Positions 1-7,746 of a stretch of 64,000 nt of DNA are shown here, piece after piece. Position 1 is the stretch's first letter. Every line of letters begins with the position of its first letter. The notes under the pieces are model-generated. The model was not told the DNA's origin, ran no database searches, and saw nothing but the letters and a program-made list of their open reading frames with translations. Position numbers and translations under genes: made by a program. The stretch is from Shimwellia blattae DSM 4481 = NBRC 105725. Its GTDB lineage: Bacteria; Pseudomonadota; Gammaproteobacteria; Enterobacterales; Enterobacteriaceae. Location of the stretch: contig NC_017910.1 of the NCBI RefSeq assembly GCF_000262305.1, positions 434,001 through 498,000 on the forward strand, read 5' to 3'.

Positions 1-73
1 TTGCCATCACCTTCGCGGGTGAGGGCGTTGTTGTTCGTTAATACACCTACTTTGAGCCGGTTCACACTTTTCA

Positions 74-154
74 ATGAAAATTGCAGATCATTTTCACGAT
101 GAGTTATGTAGACTGGCCGCCAATAATTTTGAGGCACACGTACTACATGGCTGA
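74..154 (+). CDS. yrbN: YrbN, 26-residue leader peptide of deaD
   Basis: An ATG at 74 opens a 26-codon frame beginning MKIADHFHDELCRL and ending at a TGA (152-154) that lies inside the first codons of deaD, so the two frames overlap by 8 bases. The protein closely matches E. coli YrbN as I recall it, a small protein in the same nlpI-deaD gap. The overlap suggests that translation of the leader is coupled to initiation of deaD, but that is inference. The frame is too short for most gene callers. There is no membrane segment or signal peptide. A second overlapping frame (from 81) reads straight into DeaD and has sometimes been annotated as an extended DeaD N-terminus. Confidence 0.82.
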   Translation: MKIADHFHDELCRLAANNFEAHVLHG

Positions 155-2045
155 ATTCGAAACCACTTTTTCAGATCTGGGCCTGAAGGCTCCTATCCTT
201 GAAGCCCTTAACGATCTGGGTTACGAAAAACCATCTCCAATCCAGGCAGAGTGTATTCCACATCTGCTTAATGGCCGCGACGTGCTGGGTATGGCCCAGA
301 CCGGTAGCGGTAAAACTGCAGCCTTCTCTTTACCGCTGCTGAACAACCTTGATCCTGAGCTGAAAGCACCGCAGATCCTGGTGCTGGCCCCGACCCGCGA
401 ACTGGCGGTTCAGGTGGCTGAAGCCATGACGGATTTCTCTAAACATATGCGTGGCGTAAACGTAGTGGCCCTGTATGGCGGCCAGCGTTATGACGTGCAG
501 TTACGCGCCCTGCGCCAGGGGCCGCAGATTGTGGTAGGTACGCCTGGCCGTCTGCTGGATCACCTGAAACGTGGCACCCTGAACCTCTCCAGCCTGCATG
601 GCCTGGTGCTGGATGAAGCAGACGAAATGCTGCGCATGGGCTTTATTGAAGACGTTGAAACCATCATGGCGCAGATCCCGGCTGAACATCAGACCGCGCT
701 GTTCTCTGCCACCATGCCGGAAGCGATTCGCCGTATTACCCGCCGCTTTATGCAGGATCCGCAGGAAGTGCGTATCCAGTCCAGCGTAACCACCCGCCCG
801 GACATCAGCCAGAGCTACTGGACTGCATGGGGCATGCGCAAGAACGAAGCCCTGGTACGCTTCCTGGAAGCGGAAGATTTTGATGCGGCGATTATCTTCG
901 TGCGCACCAAAAACGCGACCCTGGAAGTGGCAGAAGCCCTGGAGCGCAGTGGCTATAACTCTGCCGCGCTGAACGGCGACATGAACCAGGCACTGCGTGA
1001 GCAGACGCTGGAACGCCTGAAAGATGGCCGCCTGGATATTCTGATCGCCACCGACGTTGCGGCCCGTGGCCTGGACGTTGAGCGTATCAGCCTGGTAGTG
1101 AACTACGATATCCCGATGGATGCTGAATCTTACGTTCACCGTATCGGCCGTACCGGTCGTGCGGGCCGTGCGGGCCGTGCGCTGCTGTTCGTTGAAAACC
1201 GCGAACGCCGCCTGCTGCGCAACATTGAACGCACCATGAAGCTGACCATCCCTGAAGTGGAGCTGCCGAACGCAGAACTGCTGGGCAAACGTCGTCTGGA
1301 AAAATTCGCCGCTAAAGTCCAGCAGCAGCTGGAAAGCAGCGATCTGGATCAGTACCGTGCGCTGCTGGCAAAACTGCAGCCGGAAGCGGAAGGTGAGCTG
1401 GATGTTGAAACCCTGGCCGCAGCGCTGCTGAAAATGGCCCAGGGCGAACGCCCGCTGATCCTGCCGCCGGATGCGCCGATGCGCCCGCGTCGCGAATTCC
1501 GTGAGCGTGATGATCGCCGTGGCGACCGTAACGATCGTGGTGACCGTGGCGAGCGCGGTGATCGTCCGCGCCGTGAACGTCGCGACGTTGGCGATATGCA
1601 GCTGTACCGCATTGAAGTGGGCCGTGATGACGGTGTTGAAGTGCGCCATATCGTGGGTGCAATTGCCAACGAAGGCGATATCAGCAGCCGCTATATCGGT
1701 AACATCAAACTGTTTGGTACGCACTCCACCATTGAGCTGCCGAAAGGGATGCCGGGCGATGTGCTGCAGCACTTTACCCGTACCCGCATTCTGAACAAGC
1801 CGATGAACATGCAGTTAATCGGTGATGCTCAGCCGCGCCCGGATCGTGGTGGCCGTAGCTTCGGTGGTGAGCGCCGCGAAGGTGGCCGTCGTGACGGTGG
1901 TCGTGGTTTTGGCGGTGAGCGCCGTGAAGGTGGCCGTGGTGATGGTCGTCGTTTCAGCGGCGAGCGTCGTGACGGTAACCGCGGCCCGCGCCGTGATGAC
2001 TCCGCCCCGCGCCCGGCTCGTCGTTTCGGCGGTGACGCTTCCTGA
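147..2045 (+). CDS. deaD: ATP-dependent RNA helicase DeaD (CsdA)
   Basis: Cold-shock DEAD-box helicase that unwinds RNA duplexes in 50S ribosome assembly and mRNA decay. The product is 632 residues from ATG 147 (E. coli DeaD is 629). Visible motifs: Walker A AQTGSGKT (about 50-57), DEAD (156-159), SAT (187-189), and HRIGRTGRAGR in the second RecA-like domain. The DbpA-like RNA-binding domain follows (about 480-560), then a low-complexity Arg/Gly tail with repeated GGERREGGR units. The frame is open back to 81, but MAEFETTF at 147 is the conserved start and lies in the yrbN overlap. Codon use matches highly expressed genes. A hairpin terminator follows at 2093-2120. Confidence 0.97.
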   Translation: MAEFETTFSDLGLKAPILEALNDLGYEKPSPIQAECIPHLLNGRDVLGMAQTGSGKTAAFSLPLLNNLDPELKAPQILVLAPTRELAVQVAEAMTDFSKHMRGVNVVALYGGQRYDVQLRALRQGPQIVVGTPGRLLDHLKRGTLNLSSLHGLVLDEADEMLRMGFIEDVETIMAQIPAEHQTALFSATMPEAIRRITRRFMQDPQEVRIQSSVTTRPDISQSYWTAWGMRKNEALVRFLEAEDFDAAIIFVRTKNATLEVAEALERSGYNSAALNGDMNQALREQTLERLKDGRLDILIATDVAARGLDVERISLVVNYDIPMDAESYVHRIGRTGRAGRAGRALLFVENRERRLLRNIERTMKLTIPEVELPNAELLGKRRLEKFAAKVQQQLESSDLDQYRALLAKLQPEAEGELDVETLAAALLKMAQGERPLILPPDAPMRPRREFRERDDRRGDRNDRGDRGERGDRPRRERRDVGDMQLYRIEVGRDDGVEVRHIVGAIANEGDISSRYIGNIKLFGTHSTIELPKGMPGDVLQHFTRTRILNKPMNMQLIGDAQPRPDRGGRSFGGERREGGRRDGGRGFGGERREGGRGDGRRFSGERRDGNRGPRRDDSAPRPARRFGGDAS

Positions 2046-2092
2046 TTAGCACAATTTGTGCCATCAGAGGCGCATTAACCCAGTGATTAAAG

Positions 2093-2120
2093 TCCCGGCA
2101 CAGGTTGCCGGGATTTTTTT
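2093..2120 (+). terminator. Rho-independent terminator after deaD
   Basis: A perfect 8-bp stem (tcccggca / tgccggga) with a 5-base loop is followed directly by seven T residues. It lies 48 bases after the deaD stop codon. Confidence 0.85.
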
Positions 2121-2128
2121 GTTCTGTT

Positions 2129-2152
2129 TTGTACTCGTGTACTGGTACAATA
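2129..2152 (+). promoter_or_regulatory. Candidate TrpR operator upstream of mtr
   Basis: The stretch starting gtactcgtgtactggtaca contains repeated GTAC half-sites like those of the trp operator family, and sits about 45-65 bases before the mtr start. E. coli mtr is repressed by TrpR (and activated by TyrR) at this position. The match is by eye only. Confidence 0.5.
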
Positions 2153-2195
2153 GTGGCAATGCAGCGCCATGGTGGCGCAGAAAAGGTAAACAGGT

Positions 2196-3443
2196 ATGGC
2201 AACAGAGGCAACAACAACCCGCAGTGCTGCCCCGTTACTGGGTGGTGTAGTGATAATCGCAGGGACTATTATCGGGGCGGGGATGTTCTCTCTGCCGGTG
2301 GTGATGTCCGGTGCGTGGTTTTTCTGGTCCCTGGCGGCGCTGGTGTTTACCTGGTTCTGTATGCTCCATTCCGGAATGATGATCCTGGAGGCCAACCTGA
2401 ATTACCGGCCCGGTGCCAGTTTTGACACCATGACCCGGGATCTGCTCGGTAACGGCTGGAACCTGATTAATGGCGCCTCGATTGCGTTTGTGCTGTATAT
2501 CCTGACCTATGCCTATATTTCGGCCAGTGGCTCGATCCTCAGCCATACCTTTGCTGAAATGTCGCTGCCGGTGGCACCCCGCGTGGCTGGCGGTGCCTTT
2601 GCCTTACTGGTGGCGTTTATTGTCTGGCTGAGTACCCGGGCCGTAAGCCGGATGACGGCGATTGTCCTGGGGGCCAAAGTCATCACCTTTTTCCTGACTT
2701 TTGGCAGCCTGCTGGGCCATGTAAAACCCGCCACGCTGCTCAATAGCGCGGAAATAAACCCCAGTTATGCCCCCTACCTGCTGATGACGCTGCCGTTTTG
2801 CCTCGCCTCTTTTGGCTACCACGGTAATGTGCCGAGCCTGGTGAAGTTCTACGGTAAAGATCCGCGTACCATTGTGCGCTGCCTGGTGCTGGGCACGCTG
2901 ATAGCTCTGGGGCTGTATATCATCTGGCTGCTGGGTACCATGGGCAATATTCCGCGCCATGACTTTGTTGATATCGCGGATAAAGGCGGCAATATCGACG
3001 TGCTGGTCCAGGCCCTGAGTGGGGTGCTGAACAGCAAAGGGCTGGAGCTGCTGCTGGTGATTTTTTCTAACTTTGCGGTGGCGAGCTCTTTCCTCGGGGT
3101 GACGCTCGGGCTGTTTGATTACCTGGCGGACTTGTTTAAATTCGACGATGCCCCGCTGGGCCGCTTTAAAACGGCGCTCATTACCTTTCTGCCGCCGGTT
3201 ATCGGGGCCATGCTGTGGCCAGACGGCTTCCTGTATGCCATTGGCTATGCGGGGCTGGCGGCGACCATCTGGGCGGCGATTGTTCCGGCGCTGCTGGCCA
3301 GAGCCTCCCGTAAGCGCTTCGGCAGCCCGATGTTCCGGGTATGGGGTGGTAACGGCATGATAATCCTGGTGCTGATTTTCGGGGTGGGTAATGCGCTGGT
3401 GCATATCCTTTCCAGTTTTAACCTGTTGCCGATCTATCGTTAA
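2196..3443 (+). CDS. mtr: Tryptophan-specific transporter Mtr
   Basis: Inner-membrane high-affinity tryptophan/proton symporter of the aromatic amino acid permease (ArAAP/HAAAP) family. The 415-residue product is close to E. coli Mtr (414) and starts MATEATTTRSAAPLLGG. The first membrane helix carries the family signature IIAGTIIGAGMFSLP (about 20-34), and about eleven hydrophobic segments follow. The gene is transcribed alone, between the deaD terminator and its own putative terminator at 3467-3501. In E. coli the next gene is yhbW; here an accessory block intervenes. Confidence 0.95.
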   Translation: MATEATTTRSAAPLLGGVVIIAGTIIGAGMFSLPVVMSGAWFFWSLAALVFTWFCMLHSGMMILEANLNYRPGASFDTMTRDLLGNGWNLINGASIAFVLYILTYAYISASGSILSHTFAEMSLPVAPRVAGGAFALLVAFIVWLSTRAVSRMTAIVLGAKVITFFLTFGSLLGHVKPATLLNSAEINPSYAPYLLMTLPFCLASFGYHGNVPSLVKFYGKDPRTIVRCLVLGTLIALGLYIIWLLGTMGNIPRHDFVDIADKGGNIDVLVQALSGVLNSKGLELLLVIFSNFAVASSFLGVTLGLFDYLADLFKFDDAPLGRFKTALITFLPPVIGAMLWPDGFLYAIGYAGLAATIWAAIVPALLARASRKRFGSPMFRVWGGNGMIILVLIFGVGNALVHILSSFNLLPIYR

Positions 3444-3466
3444 TTTTGTCATAGCCGTCATTCCCG

Positions 3467-3501
3467 GGGCCACGCGGTGCAAACCAGTGGCCCTTATTTT
3501 T
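3467..3501 (+). terminator. Putative terminator after mtr
   Basis: A 7-bp stem (gggccac at 3467-3473, gtggccc at 3487-3493) with a 13-base loop is followed by TTATTTTT. The long loop makes it a moderate candidate. Confidence 0.55.
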
Positions 3502-3648
3502 GGGCCGGGCAGATTGATTCTTGCGTACTGTCGCGAAGAAATAAGCCCGTTTTCTGCATGCGGGGTCCGGGGGTGCTAATGTCCGGGGTAATATTTTATA
3601 TACCTGGCGCGGCTGAGGTTCCGCGCCACCGGGCGGAAGGGCACCGTT

Positions 3649-4587
3649 ATGGCGGGCAGAAAAAGACAGGGCAAGGAGCGGCGGTCTGTTACGCATCATG
3701 ATCTGGTGTTTAAACAGTTTCTTACTCACCCGCCTACAGCACGGGAATTTATGCAATTGCATCTGCCGGCTGAGATCCGGAGCCTGTGTGATTTCAGTAC
3801 CCTGAAGCTGGAGTCCGGCAGTTTTGTTGAGCCTCATCTGCGCGCTTACTTCAACGATGTTCTCTATAGCCTGAAAACAGTCGACGGAAGGGATGGATAT
3901 ATCCATGTGCTGATTGAACACCAGTCCAGGCCGGAGCGGCAGATGGCTTTTCGGCTGTTGCGCTATGCGGTGGCCGCTATGCACAGGCATCTGGAAGCGG
4001 GCCATAAAATGCTACCGCTGGTGATCCCGGTGCTGTTCTATAATGGCAGGCGTAGCCCCTATCCCTGGACTACCCGCTGGCTGGATGGGTTTGCCGTACC
4101 CGCTCTGGCGGAAAAACTCTACACCAGCGCCTTTCCTCTGGTGGATGTTACCGTGATAGCTGACGACGACATTATGAACCACCGCAGTATGGCTGCGCTG
4201 ACGTTGCTGCAAAAGCATATCCACCGGCGTGATTTGATAAGTAGCCTGAATGCACTGGCAACCCTGCTTTTAAAAGAATCCATGACAGAATCACAGCTGG
4301 TTTCATTGATAAACTATGTGGTTCAGGCGGGAGAGACCGCAGATGCTGAAATCTTTATCCGCACACTCGCACAGCGAGTGCCACAATATGGAGGCACACT
4401 GATGACAATAGCCCGGCAACTGGAGCAGAAAGGTATTGAAAAGGGCATTGAGCAAGGCATCGAGATTGGCAGGCGTAATGCATTGTTGAATGTCGCCCGG
4501 GCAATGCTGGACAGCGGTTTTGAGCATACCGTTGTGATGAAAGCCACCGGGCTTACTGAAGAGGATATTGCCCGGCTCCTCCACTGA
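3649..4587 (+). CDS. Rpn-family recombination-promoting nuclease (Transposase_31/YhgA-like)
   Basis: A 312-residue protein of the Rpn/YhgA family, PD-(D/E)XK-fold DNA endonucleases linked to RecA-independent recombination. The N-terminal half holds the family core: VTHHDLVFKQFL near 14-25, Asp70 in YFNDVLYS, and Glu90-His-Gln92 in IHVLIEHQS as probable metal-binding residues. The C-terminus carries the typical KGIEKGIEQGIEIG coil (about 264-277). It is monocistronic, ends at a strong terminator, and is convergent with the first adhesin gene. It is absent from this position in E. coli and probably marks a mobile or hypervariable site. Despite the old name transposase, no inverted repeats were seen around it. 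Confidence 0.88.
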   Translation: MAGRKRQGKERRSVTHHDLVFKQFLTHPPTAREFMQLHLPAEIRSLCDFSTLKLESGSFVEPHLRAYFNDVLYSLKTVDGRDGYIHVLIEHQSRPERQMAFRLLRYAVAAMHRHLEAGHKMLPLVIPVLFYNGRRSPYPWTTRWLDGFAVPALAEKLYTSAFPLVDVTVIADDDIMNHRSMAALTLLQKHIHRRDLISSLNALATLLLKESMTESQLVSLINYVVQAGETADAEIFIRTLAQRVPQYGGTLMTIARQLEQKGIEKGIEQGIEIGRRNALLNVARAMLDSGFEHTVVMKATGLTEEDIARLLH

Positions 4588-4610
4588 CGGACCACTGCTG
4601 GAATATACAG

Positions 4611-4643
4611 CGCCCCGCAGCATTTGCTGACGGGGCGTTGTTT
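4611..4643 (+). terminator. Terminator after the Rpn gene
   Basis: A stem of CGCCCCG-CAGC pairing with GCTG-CGGGGCG (one bulged A) around an ATTT loop is followed by TTGTTTTAT. It separates the Rpn gene from the convergent adhesin gene that ends at 4675. Confidence 0.8.
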
Positions 4644-4674
4644 TATCAATAAGACCGCATATCCGGAAAACGCT

Positions 4675-5937
4675 TTACGGTGCCAGGGTGCGTGCGGCCA
4701 GGTTAACCCGCAGGGTGCCACTGTAGCGCCCGGCGGTTTTACTGGCTTTGGCAAAGGGCTGTACGGTGAGCGTGAGTGGGGAAGGGGTGCAGACCACCGT
4801 TACCGGGAATCCGGGTAGGGCCACCGGGCGGATAAGGGCAGTATCAACGCCATTGAGGGTGACGGTTTTTTTATTCTCCATGGCGACGGGGTTGCCGTTG
4901 TAATTCATGGTCACCCGGTAATCCACCCGGTCACGGGGGTTACCGCCGGTGGTGCCGGTTTTGGTCACGGAAAAGAGGTCAGCCGCCCGGTTCCAGGGGG
5001 GAAGCAGATCAGAAAGGGTGACCTGCAGCCAGGCGTTATTGGAGTTGTAGCCATCATACAGGCAGGTATCGATAACGGTACTGCCGCTGACTTCGCCGCC
5101 GGGTGCGGTGCTGAGTGGTTTAGTGCGCAGGTTAAGATCCACCAGGGGATCGGCGCGGCCGAAGGCGGGCAGGTAAATGGCGCCGTTATTGCGGTCAGTA
5201 ACATCGAGGGTGATATTTGCGGTCCACCATGCAACGGTCATTGATGGCCCGCTCCATTGTCTTTGTTCCAGAATAAGAACACCTTCCCAGATCCCCCCTG
5301 TTGGAATTTTCGCCAGGTCTTCTGCTTCGAGCCTCAGATCAAAGTTTTTACTGTTTGTTCCAGTGTAAGACCGACCATCAGTCATCTGTTGCCATCCTGC
5401 GGCACTGCTACAGTCGTGGGGAGATGTATGATATGTACATGATGAGGATCGCCCCCTGAGAGGGATATTGAAGGAGACTTTGCTGCGTTGTTCGGTCATG
5501 CGTAGCGAGATCATGGTATCGCGGACAGGGCCGCCCCATAACCACTGGCGGGAACAGGCCCCTGAACTTGTGTCCGTATTGCTTTTACATCTGAACCAGT
5601 CCCGGGCTCTGCGTCCGGGATTATCCCGATCATACCCATTGGCCACACTTTGCCATATCTTGTAGCTCGCTGGCGGGGCACTTCTGTCGTATGAAATGGT
5701 GATTGTGGTGTTCATATCTACCGGCAGCAGAGCATCGGCCCGGGCAGTATGACATGTGAAAAGCAGCCAACTGAGCAGTGTGGCAGGCAGGAGCGATATA
5801 GCACGGTGCCGGGTCAATAACCATAAAGCAGAAGGCCAGTGAACGTGACTTATTTGTTTAAATGACCATAATTTATTACTGGAATTTTTTATTCTATTGT
5901 ATTTATTTATTATTTCAGAGTGATGCTGCAGTGCCAT
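4675..5937 (-). CDS. CfaE/CblD-family fimbrial tip adhesin, copy 1
   Basis: A 420-residue protein of the CblD/CfaE family, the tip adhesins and initiators of class 5 (alternate chaperone-usher) fimbriae. The start ATG at 5937 has AGGAAGGA about 8 bases upstream. A long N-region (residues 1-47, MALQHHSEIINKYN...) precedes a hydrophobic core (about 48-62), with likely cleavage after TARA (67). Family landmarks shared with CfaE are ISLRMTEQRSK, KIPTGGIWEGVL, ITLDVTDRNNGAIYLP, VDLNLRTKPL and IDTCLYDGYNSNN. The N-terminal receptor-binding domain is about 68-237 and the pilin domain 238-420. The pilin domain is about 97% identical at DNA level to copy 2, while the binding domain is not. No chaperone, usher or major subunit is nearby. 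Confidence 0.85.
   Translation of the reverse strand: MALQHHSEIINKYNRIKNSSNKLWSFKQISHVHWPSALWLLTRHRAISLLPATLLSWLLFTCHTARADALLPVDMNTTITISYDRSAPPASYKIWQSVANGYDRDNPGRRARDWFRCKSNTDTSSGACSRQWLWGGPVRDTMISLRMTEQRSKVSFNIPLRGRSSSCTYHTSPHDCSSAAGWQQMTDGRSYTGTNSKNFDLRLEAEDLAKIPTGGIWEGVLILEQRQWSGPSMTVAWWTANITLDVTDRNNGAIYLPAFGRADPLVDLNLRTKPLSTAPGGEVSGSTVIDTCLYDGYNSNNAWLQVTLSDLLPPWNRAADLFSVTKTGTTGGNPRDRVDYRVTMNYNGNPVAMENKKTVTLNGVDTALIRPVALPGFPVTVVCTPSPLTLTVQPFAKASKTAGRYSGTLRVNLAARTLAP
4698..5225 (-). repeat. Pilin-domain repeat, copy A
   Basis: These 528 bases align without gaps to 6184-6711, with 16 differences by hand count (about 97% identity). The segment encodes the C-terminal pilin domain of adhesin 1. 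Identity stops abruptly at the boundary with the receptor-binding domain. Confidence 0.85.
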
Positions 5938-5974
5938 AATTGCATCCTTCCTGCGCTGGCGTGTCGTTGCCGCC

Positions 5975-6045
5975 TACCAGACCATATCCCCTGCAGGAAC
6001 CTCAACTTAATTAATCTCTGGGTATGCTTAGCTTATCTGAGCGCG
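5975..6045 (-). promoter_or_regulatory. Conserved upstream block of adhesin 1
   Basis: This stretch resembles the region upstream of adhesin 2 (about 7660-7722). Shared words on the + strand are accagaccatat, an AT-rich aattaa...atctc core, and ctta.cttrtctgagc. It is probably a duplicated promoter or regulatory region. No firm -10/-35 assignment was made. Confidence 0.4.
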
Positions 6046-6088
6046 GGTGTTGTAAAGCTGATGGTTTCTGAGGCCTGTTTCGCTATTC

Positions 6089-6123
6089 ATTGCCACCAGC
6101 AACAGGCTGCCGCTGGTGGCAAT
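6089..6123 (-). repeat. Hairpin downstream of adhesin 2
   Basis: A perfect 12-bp inverted repeat (attgccaccagc / gctggtggcaat) with an 11-base loop lies 38 bases past the adhesin 2 stop. No T-run follows on either strand, so it is not a standard intrinsic terminator. It may protect the 3' end or pause transcription. Confidence 0.55.
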
Positions 6124-6160
6124 GATCTTAATTCTCCTGAAACGCAATCCTCTCCGTGGT

Positions 6161-7648
6161 TTATGGTGCGAGTGTCCGCGCAGCCAGGTTAACCCGCAGG
6201 GCGCCACTGTAGCGCCCGGCGGTTTTACTGGCTTTGGCAAAGGGCTGTACGGTGAGCGTGAGTGGTGCGGGGGTGCAGACCACCGTCACCGGGAATCCGG
6301 GCAGGGCCACCGGGCGGATAAGGGCAGTATCAACGCCATTGAGGGTGAAGGTTTTTTTATTCTCCATGGCGACGGGTTTGCCGTTGTAATTCATGGTCAC
6401 CCGGTAATCCACCCGGTCACGGGGGTTAGCGCCGGTGGTGCCGGTTTTGGTCACGGAAAAGAGGTCAGCCGCCCGGTTCAAGGGGGGAAGCAGATCAGAA
6501 AGGGTGACCTGCAGCCAGGCGTTATTGGAGTTGTAGCCATCATACAGGCAGGTATCGATAACGGTACTGCCGCTGACTTCGCCGCCGGGTGCGGTGCTGA
6601 GTGGTTTAGTGCGCAGGTTAAGATCCACCAGAGCATCGGCGCGGCCGAAGGCGGGCAGGTAAATGGCGCCGTTATTGCGGTCGGTCACGTCGAGGGTGAT
6701 ATTGGCGGTCCAGGTCGCAACTATTTTTCCATCGTACCATCCGATCTGTTGCAAAATGAGTCTGGCCTCCCAGATACCCCCGCTGGGGATTTTGGTATAT
6801 TCTCCAGGCCGTAGATAGGCCGTTAACATTCTGCCATTGAAACGAATACCATAGCAGCGAATACCGGCCGTGTAATGAATTGGTATAAAAGCGGTGATTG
6901 GGACACATCCGTTCGGGGGATCAGCATAATGGATTGCATGCGCGGTTATATTGAGGTTCACTGTATTCTTGCTGCGTTTTTCGGTAAACCTTAATGGAAT
7001 CGTTGATTCTTGTCCAAATGGAAGATTCCACACACCACTTCTCCTACAGGCTCCGTTTGTACTGTCTGTTTCGGATAAGCATCGCCAAAAATCGACTCCA
7101 CGAATACCATTACCGGGAATAGCACCTGCTTTTTGATTGTTCCAGAGAGTCAGCTGCCCACCAGGAGTGAGCCGGTCAAAGCTGGTTTTAACGGTAATTG
7201 TCTGGTCAACCGCATCCGCTGCAATACTATAATCAGGAATAAGTAATAGCGTTAAAACGGTCTGTAACAGTGCACAACGGATGATTCTGTTTTTTTTATC
7301 TGCACCAGGTTGGTTTTTGGTGTTGTGATTTTTACCGAAAAACAGACACGTAAAATGTAAAACGAAACGATATAATTCATTGTATTTATTTGTTATTTTG
7401 CTATAATGCTGCGATGCTGCGATGCTGCGATGCTGCGATGCTGCGATGCTGCGATGCTGCGATGCTGCGATGCTGCGATGCTGCGATGCTGCGATGCTGC
7501 GATGCTGCGATGCTGCGATGCTGCGATGCTGCGATGCTGCGATGCCATATCTCCACCCTTCCCTGTTAAACACTTGTTCTTGATTATGTGCTGGCTCTGA
7601 GTGTCCACTCTGTGTGTGGAGAAGATATCGGGGGGCCGGGCACACCAT
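6161..7648 (-). CDS. Phase-variable CfaE/CblD-family fimbrial tip adhesin, copy 2
   Basis: The open frame is 495 codons. Its signal peptide core (ALLQTVLTLLLIPDYSIAADA), the landmarks IPLRFTEKRSK, KIPSGGIWEARL, NITLDVTDRNNGAIYLP and VDLNLRTKPL, and its pilin domain make it a CfaE-type tip adhesin. By homology to copy 1 the natural start is the ATG at 7546-7548 (MASQH, preceded by AGGGTGGAG). That ATG enters an array of 17.5 copies of an 8-bp unit and, as sequenced, comes out in the wrong frame and stops at 7393. The frame given here is open only from weaker upstream starts (ATG 7648 or GTG 7573). Between the array and the signal core there is no in-frame ATG, GTG or TTG, so translation must cross the repeat. 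I infer the gene is OFF in this assembly; 16.5 or 19.5 units would be ON. Confidence 0.8.
   Translation of the reverse strand: MVCPAPRYLLHTQSGHSEPAHNQEQVFNREGWRYGIAASQHRSIAASQHRSIAASQHRSIAASQHRSIAASQHRSIAASQHYSKITNKYNELYRFVLHFTCLFFGKNHNTKNQPGADKKNRIIRCALLQTVLTLLLIPDYSIAADAVDQTITVKTSFDRLTPGGQLTLWNNQKAGAIPGNGIRGVDFWRCLSETDSTNGACRRSGVWNLPFGQESTIPLRFTEKRSKNTVNLNITAHAIHYADPPNGCVPITAFIPIHYTAGIRCYGIRFNGRMLTAYLRPGEYTKIPSGGIWEARLILQQIGWYDGKIVATWTANITLDVTDRNNGAIYLPAFGRADALVDLNLRTKPLSTAPGGEVSGSTVIDTCLYDGYNSNNAWLQVTLSDLLPPLNRAADLFSVTKTGTTGANPRDRVDYRVTMNYNGKPVAMENKKTFTLNGVDTALIRPVALPGFPVTVVCTPAPLTLTVQPFAKASKTAGRYSGALRVNLAARTLAP
6184..6711 (-). repeat. Pilin-domain repeat, copy B
   Basis: Partner of 4698-5225. 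It is colinear over 528 bases with 16 mismatches and no indels, and encodes the pilin domain of adhesin 2. Confidence 0.85.
7406..7545 (-). repeat. 17.5 tandem copies of an 8-bp repeat (ATGCTGCG on + strand)
   Basis: Seventeen perfect ATGCTGCG units (7406-7541) are followed by a half unit (ATGC, 7542-7545). On the coding (-) strand the unit reads CGCAGCAT and encodes an 8-residue period, SIAASQHR, in any frame. The array begins directly after the ATG at 7548. Because 8 is not divisible by 3, each unit gained or lost changes the frame. In-frame totals with the homologous start are 1.5 plus a multiple of 3 (for example 16.5 or 19.5); 17.5 is out of frame. The perfect copies point to recent, continuing slippage. 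Confidence 0.95.
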
Positions 7649-7659
7649 TGCCAGTCACC

Positions 7660-7722
7660 AGACCATATTTCTCTTTTAACCCCAATTAAATTGATCTCAG
7701 TTGTTCTTAACTTGTCTGAGCC
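7660..7722 (-). promoter_or_regulatory. Conserved upstream block of adhesin 2
   Basis: Counterpart of 5975-6045. It shares accagaccatat, an AT-rich core, gatctc and cttgtctgagc on the + strand. It lies about 110-170 bases upstream of the natural start of the phase-variable gene, so the promoter is probably here or between it and the repeat. Confidence 0.4.
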
Positions 7723-7746
7723 TGCGGGAAGGAAGGGGGCTTATAC

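Noticed and set aside
501..1772. 423-codon open frame on the minus strand inside deaD
   Set aside because: It is a shadow of the strongly biased deaD coding sequence; DeaD is certain and the antisense product is low-complexity with no family features.
3649..4587. Rpn gene as part of an insertion sequence
   Set aside because: No terminal inverted repeats or target duplication were seen; family members are now regarded as nucleases rather than IS transposases.
6116..6814. 232-codon plus-strand frame antisense to adhesin 2
   Set aside because: Gly/Val-rich shadow of the minus-strand pilin domain, which has clear family motifs.
7406..7545. Possible CRISPR array
   Set aside because: Units are contiguous 8-mers without spacers.
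7406..7600. Plus-strand frame of MLRCCDAA repeats through the octanucleotide array
   Set aside because: Any frame through a perfect 8-bp repeat stays open. It has no ribosome binding site and no homologous flanking protein.
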